This document shows, piece by piece, positions 62,410 through 64,000 of a stretch of DNA of 64,000 nt. The translations under genes were made by a program, and so were the position numbers. How positions within the stretch are numbered: position 1 is the first letter of the stretch; each line of letters begins with the position of its first letter. The DNA comes from Streptomyces sp. NBC_01232 (GTDB lineage: Bacteria; Actinomycetota; Actinomycetes; Streptomycetales; Streptomycetaceae), in contig NZ_CP108518.1 of NCBI RefSeq assembly GCF_035989885.1, positions 1,178,001 to 1,242,000 on the forward strand, given 5' to 3'. The notes beneath the pieces are model-generated. The model was not told where the DNA came from, searched no databases, and saw only the letters and a program-made list of their open reading frames with translations.

Positions 62410-62667
62410 TCCGGGCCGGTACCCCCTGTCCGAGCAGATCCACCCTGTACATGCCGGATGAATGTGCAATAAACAATTACCCGTTGTACCTGTCGCAGGT
62501 CAGCCCCGTGGGAATGGCAGGTTCGGAACACTCCTCCGAGTGATCCTCATGGATTGGGCTGCGGTAGCGGGCGCGGCGGCGTAAGATCCGGCGCGTTCCG
62601 GGAGTTGGCCGCGCGCCGGGCTCTCATCGGACGCGCCGGGCACCGGGGCGCGCCCCCGGGACGGCCT

Positions 62668-63267
62668 TCAGCTGCAGGGGCGGCTCATGTAGAGCGCCTG
62701 TTCGCCCGTCGCGGGCGTGCCGCCGTACAGGGCGGTGTCGAGGCCGCAGAAGGTGAACCCCATGCGCCGGTAGGCGTGCACGGCCGGGGCGTTGACCGAG
62801 CTGACCTCCAGCCACAGGTGCTCCGCGCCCCGTTCGCGGGCGAACCGGTCCGCGCAGTCCATCAGCGCGCGGCCGATGCCGCGGCCCCGGTGACCGGGAG
62901 AGACCTCGATGTCCTCGATCGTCAGCCGCCGGTTCCACGCGGCGTACCCGACGGCGGCGAAGCCGCACAGCAGGCCGCCGTCGAGGGCGACGAAGGTCCG
63001 CGCGTCGGCCTCCGAGTCCTTGCCGCCGCCGAAGCCCTGCTCGTCGTGCTCCTCGGGCGGGAACACCTTGTGCACGGGCGGGTCCACCGGGACCTCGCGC
63101 AGCAGGAAGCCGAATCCGGCGCCGGCTCCCGGGTCGGGGGCGCTCACCTCGAAGACCGTGGCGGTGGTGAAGGAGCTGTCCAGGGCCTCGATGGCGCCGG
63201 CGTCCTCGGGGCGGGCGAGGCGGTAGACGATTCCGTCGGCGTCGGCCGGGCCGTGTGCGGTGGTCAT
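62668..63267 (-). CDS. streptothricin acetyltransferase-like GNAT
   Basis: A 199-residue GNAT that closely resembles streptothricin N-acetyltransferases (SatA/Stat type): SSFTTATVFEV, LREVPVDPPVHKVFP, LTIEDIEVSPGHRGRGIGRALM and AYRRMGFTFCGLDTALY. It would acetylate the beta-lysine of streptothricin and give resistance. No streptothricin genes are seen, so it may be a chromosomal resistance homologue. ATG 63267. Confidence 0.85.
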   Translation of the reverse strand: MTTAHGPADADGIVYRLARPEDAGAIEALDSSFTTATVFEVSAPDPGAGAGFGFLLREVPVDPPVHKVFPPEEHDEQGFGGGKDSEADARTFVALDGGLLCGFAAVGYAAWNRRLTIEDIEVSPGHRGRGIGRALMDCADRFARERGAEHLWLEVSSVNAPAVHAYRRMGFTFCGLDTALYGGTPATGEQALYMSRPCS

Positions 63268-63409
63268 GAGATCCACCGTACGCAAAAAATCCCCCGGCCG
63301 AATTGGCTGCCGAGGGATGGGAGAGCGTATATTCAATGATTCGCGACTTCGTTGAAAAACGGAGCCACGAGGAAGCTTACGAGGACACTGTATCGCGGCA
63401 GGAGTGCAA

Positions 63410-64000
63410 TTGTCAACCGAGGAATTCCGGAAAGAGCAGCAATTCGTCACCGACCTCTATCTGCGCCTCGACGGCCTGCGTGACCAGGCCGAACGTGCGG
63501 TCGAAGGCGCGCTGCGCGATGTCGGTACCGGGTTCCAGGCCCGGCTGGAGCGGGATGTCCTGGTCGCCGAGCAGTCCGGCCTGCTTTCCGCTCTGAATGC
63601 GGGCGAGAACGGCCTGTGTTTCGGCCGTCTGGAGTTCTCCGACGGCCGCGACCATCACATCGGGCGACTCGGAATCCGAGCCGACGACGCGGACCGCACG
63701 CCCCTGGTCCTGGATTGGCGCGCGGACGTGGCCCGCCCCTTCTACCTCGCCACCGGCCACACCCCCATGGGGCTGCGCCGCCGCCGGCACATCAGCAGCC
63801 GGGGGCGCGTGGTCACCGCCCTGCACGACGAGATCCTCGACCTGACCGACGCGGAGCGCACCGGCCACGAGGGCGCCGACGCGGACGCCGTGCTGCTCGC
63901 CGCGCTCGACGCCGCCCGGACCGGCCGGATGCACGACATCGTCCGCACCATCCAGGCCGAGCAGGACCGGATCATCCGCTCCACGCACCGCGGGGTGCTC
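63410..64000 (+). CDS. HelD/HelR-like ATPase, N-terminal part
   Basis: About 197 N-terminal residues of a HelD-family superfamily I helicase-like protein that acts on RNA polymerase (EEFRKEQQFVTDLYLRLDGLR, YIGRLGI-like HHIGRLGIRADD, PLVLDWRADVARPFYLA). The N-terminal coiled-coil arm is visible; the ATPase domains lie beyond the window. TTG 63410 is preferred because of GCAGGAG at 63397-63403; GTG 63404 is possible. HelR members give rifamycin tolerance, but no rifamycin-associated element was recognised upstream. Confidence 0.8.
   Translation, partial: MSTEEFRKEQQFVTDLYLRLDGLRDQAERAVEGALRDVGTGFQARLERDVLVAEQSGLLSALNAGENGLCFGRLEFSDGRDHHIGRLGIRADDADRTPLVLDWRADVARPFYLATGHTPMGLRRRRHISSRGRVVTALHDEILDLTDAERTGHEGADADAVLLAALDAARTGRMHDIVRTIQAEQDRIIRSTHRGVL

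Noticed and set aside
63268..63409. Rifamycin-associated element upstream of the HelD/HelR-like gene
   Set aside because: No matching inverted repeat was recognised; only an imperfect ATCCC/GGGAT hairpin near 63,290-63,312 was seen.
1..64000. tRNA, rRNA, insertion sequences, attachment sites or replication origin
   Set aside because: None was recognised on reading, but short RNA genes could be missed without a covariance-model search.

Overview
The window is high-GC actinobacterial DNA with Streptomyces-type gene content: PadR, TetR, ArsR, MarR and LuxR regulators, GTG and TTG starts, a TTA codon in a pathway regulator, a bacterial nitric oxide synthase and a streptothricin-acetyltransferase-like GNAT. 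No rRNA, tRNA, CRISPR array, transposase or integrase was seen. All assignments come from reading the sequence and from family knowledge; no database was searched.

Bases 1 to 32,200 are ordinary chromosome. In order: a truncated kinase-Nudix gene, a LacI regulator, an HTH-WD40 protein, an aldolase-like gene downstream of etfBA, a flavin reductase behind a candidate cysteine leader peptide, thioredoxin, PlsC, a CGNR regulator divergent from an exporter, threonine aldolase-SDR-DUF6421, a luciferase-like oxidoreductase divergent from PadR, GDPD, GNAT, membrane enzymes, TetR, an LVIVD-repeat protein, a DUF305 lipoprotein, a ferredoxin reductase, a SpaA-like surface protein, ArsR, an old-yellow-enzyme homologue, a WS/DGAT acyltransferase and a BNR-repeat protein. 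Several long perfect hairpins mark the ends of transcription units.

Bases about 32,200 to 58,170 form a type II polyketide cluster whose tailoring set matches the gilvocarcin/ravidomycin family of C-glycosylated benzo-naphthopyranones. The parts are KS-alpha, chain length factor, two ACPs, two malonyl-transferase-like proteins, a cyclase/aromatase, two small cyclase-like proteins, a ketoreductase, two FAD hydroxylases, a two-domain GilOII/JadG/AlpJ-type ring-opening oxygenase, a bicovalent-flavin GilR-type oxidase fused in frame to a GilM-type methyltransferase, a second O-methyltransferase, a P450 with its own ferredoxin, a PPTase, and a cassette for a 3-N,N-dimethylamino-3,6-dideoxyhexose (3,4-ketoisomerase, aminotransferase, N-methyltransferase, glycosyltransferase). 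The expected product is a ravidomycin-like compound. No NDP-glucose synthase, 4,6-dehydratase or sugar O-acetyltransferase is present.

The cluster is arranged as a leftward sugar/late-tailoring operon (about 40.2 to 32.2 kb), a rightward exporter divergent from a MarR gene, two rightward regulators (an orphan LuxR response regulator with a TTA codon, and a Cys-rich HTH protein), a long leftward PKS operon (56.5 to 44.5 kb), and a second MarR paralogue plus the ketoreductase at the right end. Three promoters in the cluster share the same -35 block, TTGACAAYCCGAC, which suggests common control, plausibly by the MarR pair.

Bases 58,200 to 64,000 return to chromosomal genes: uracil-DNA glycosylase, a CbiX-like chelatase homologue, a lactonase-family protein, bacterial NOS, a SatA-like acetyltransferase and the start of a HelD/HelR-like ATPase that runs off the end.
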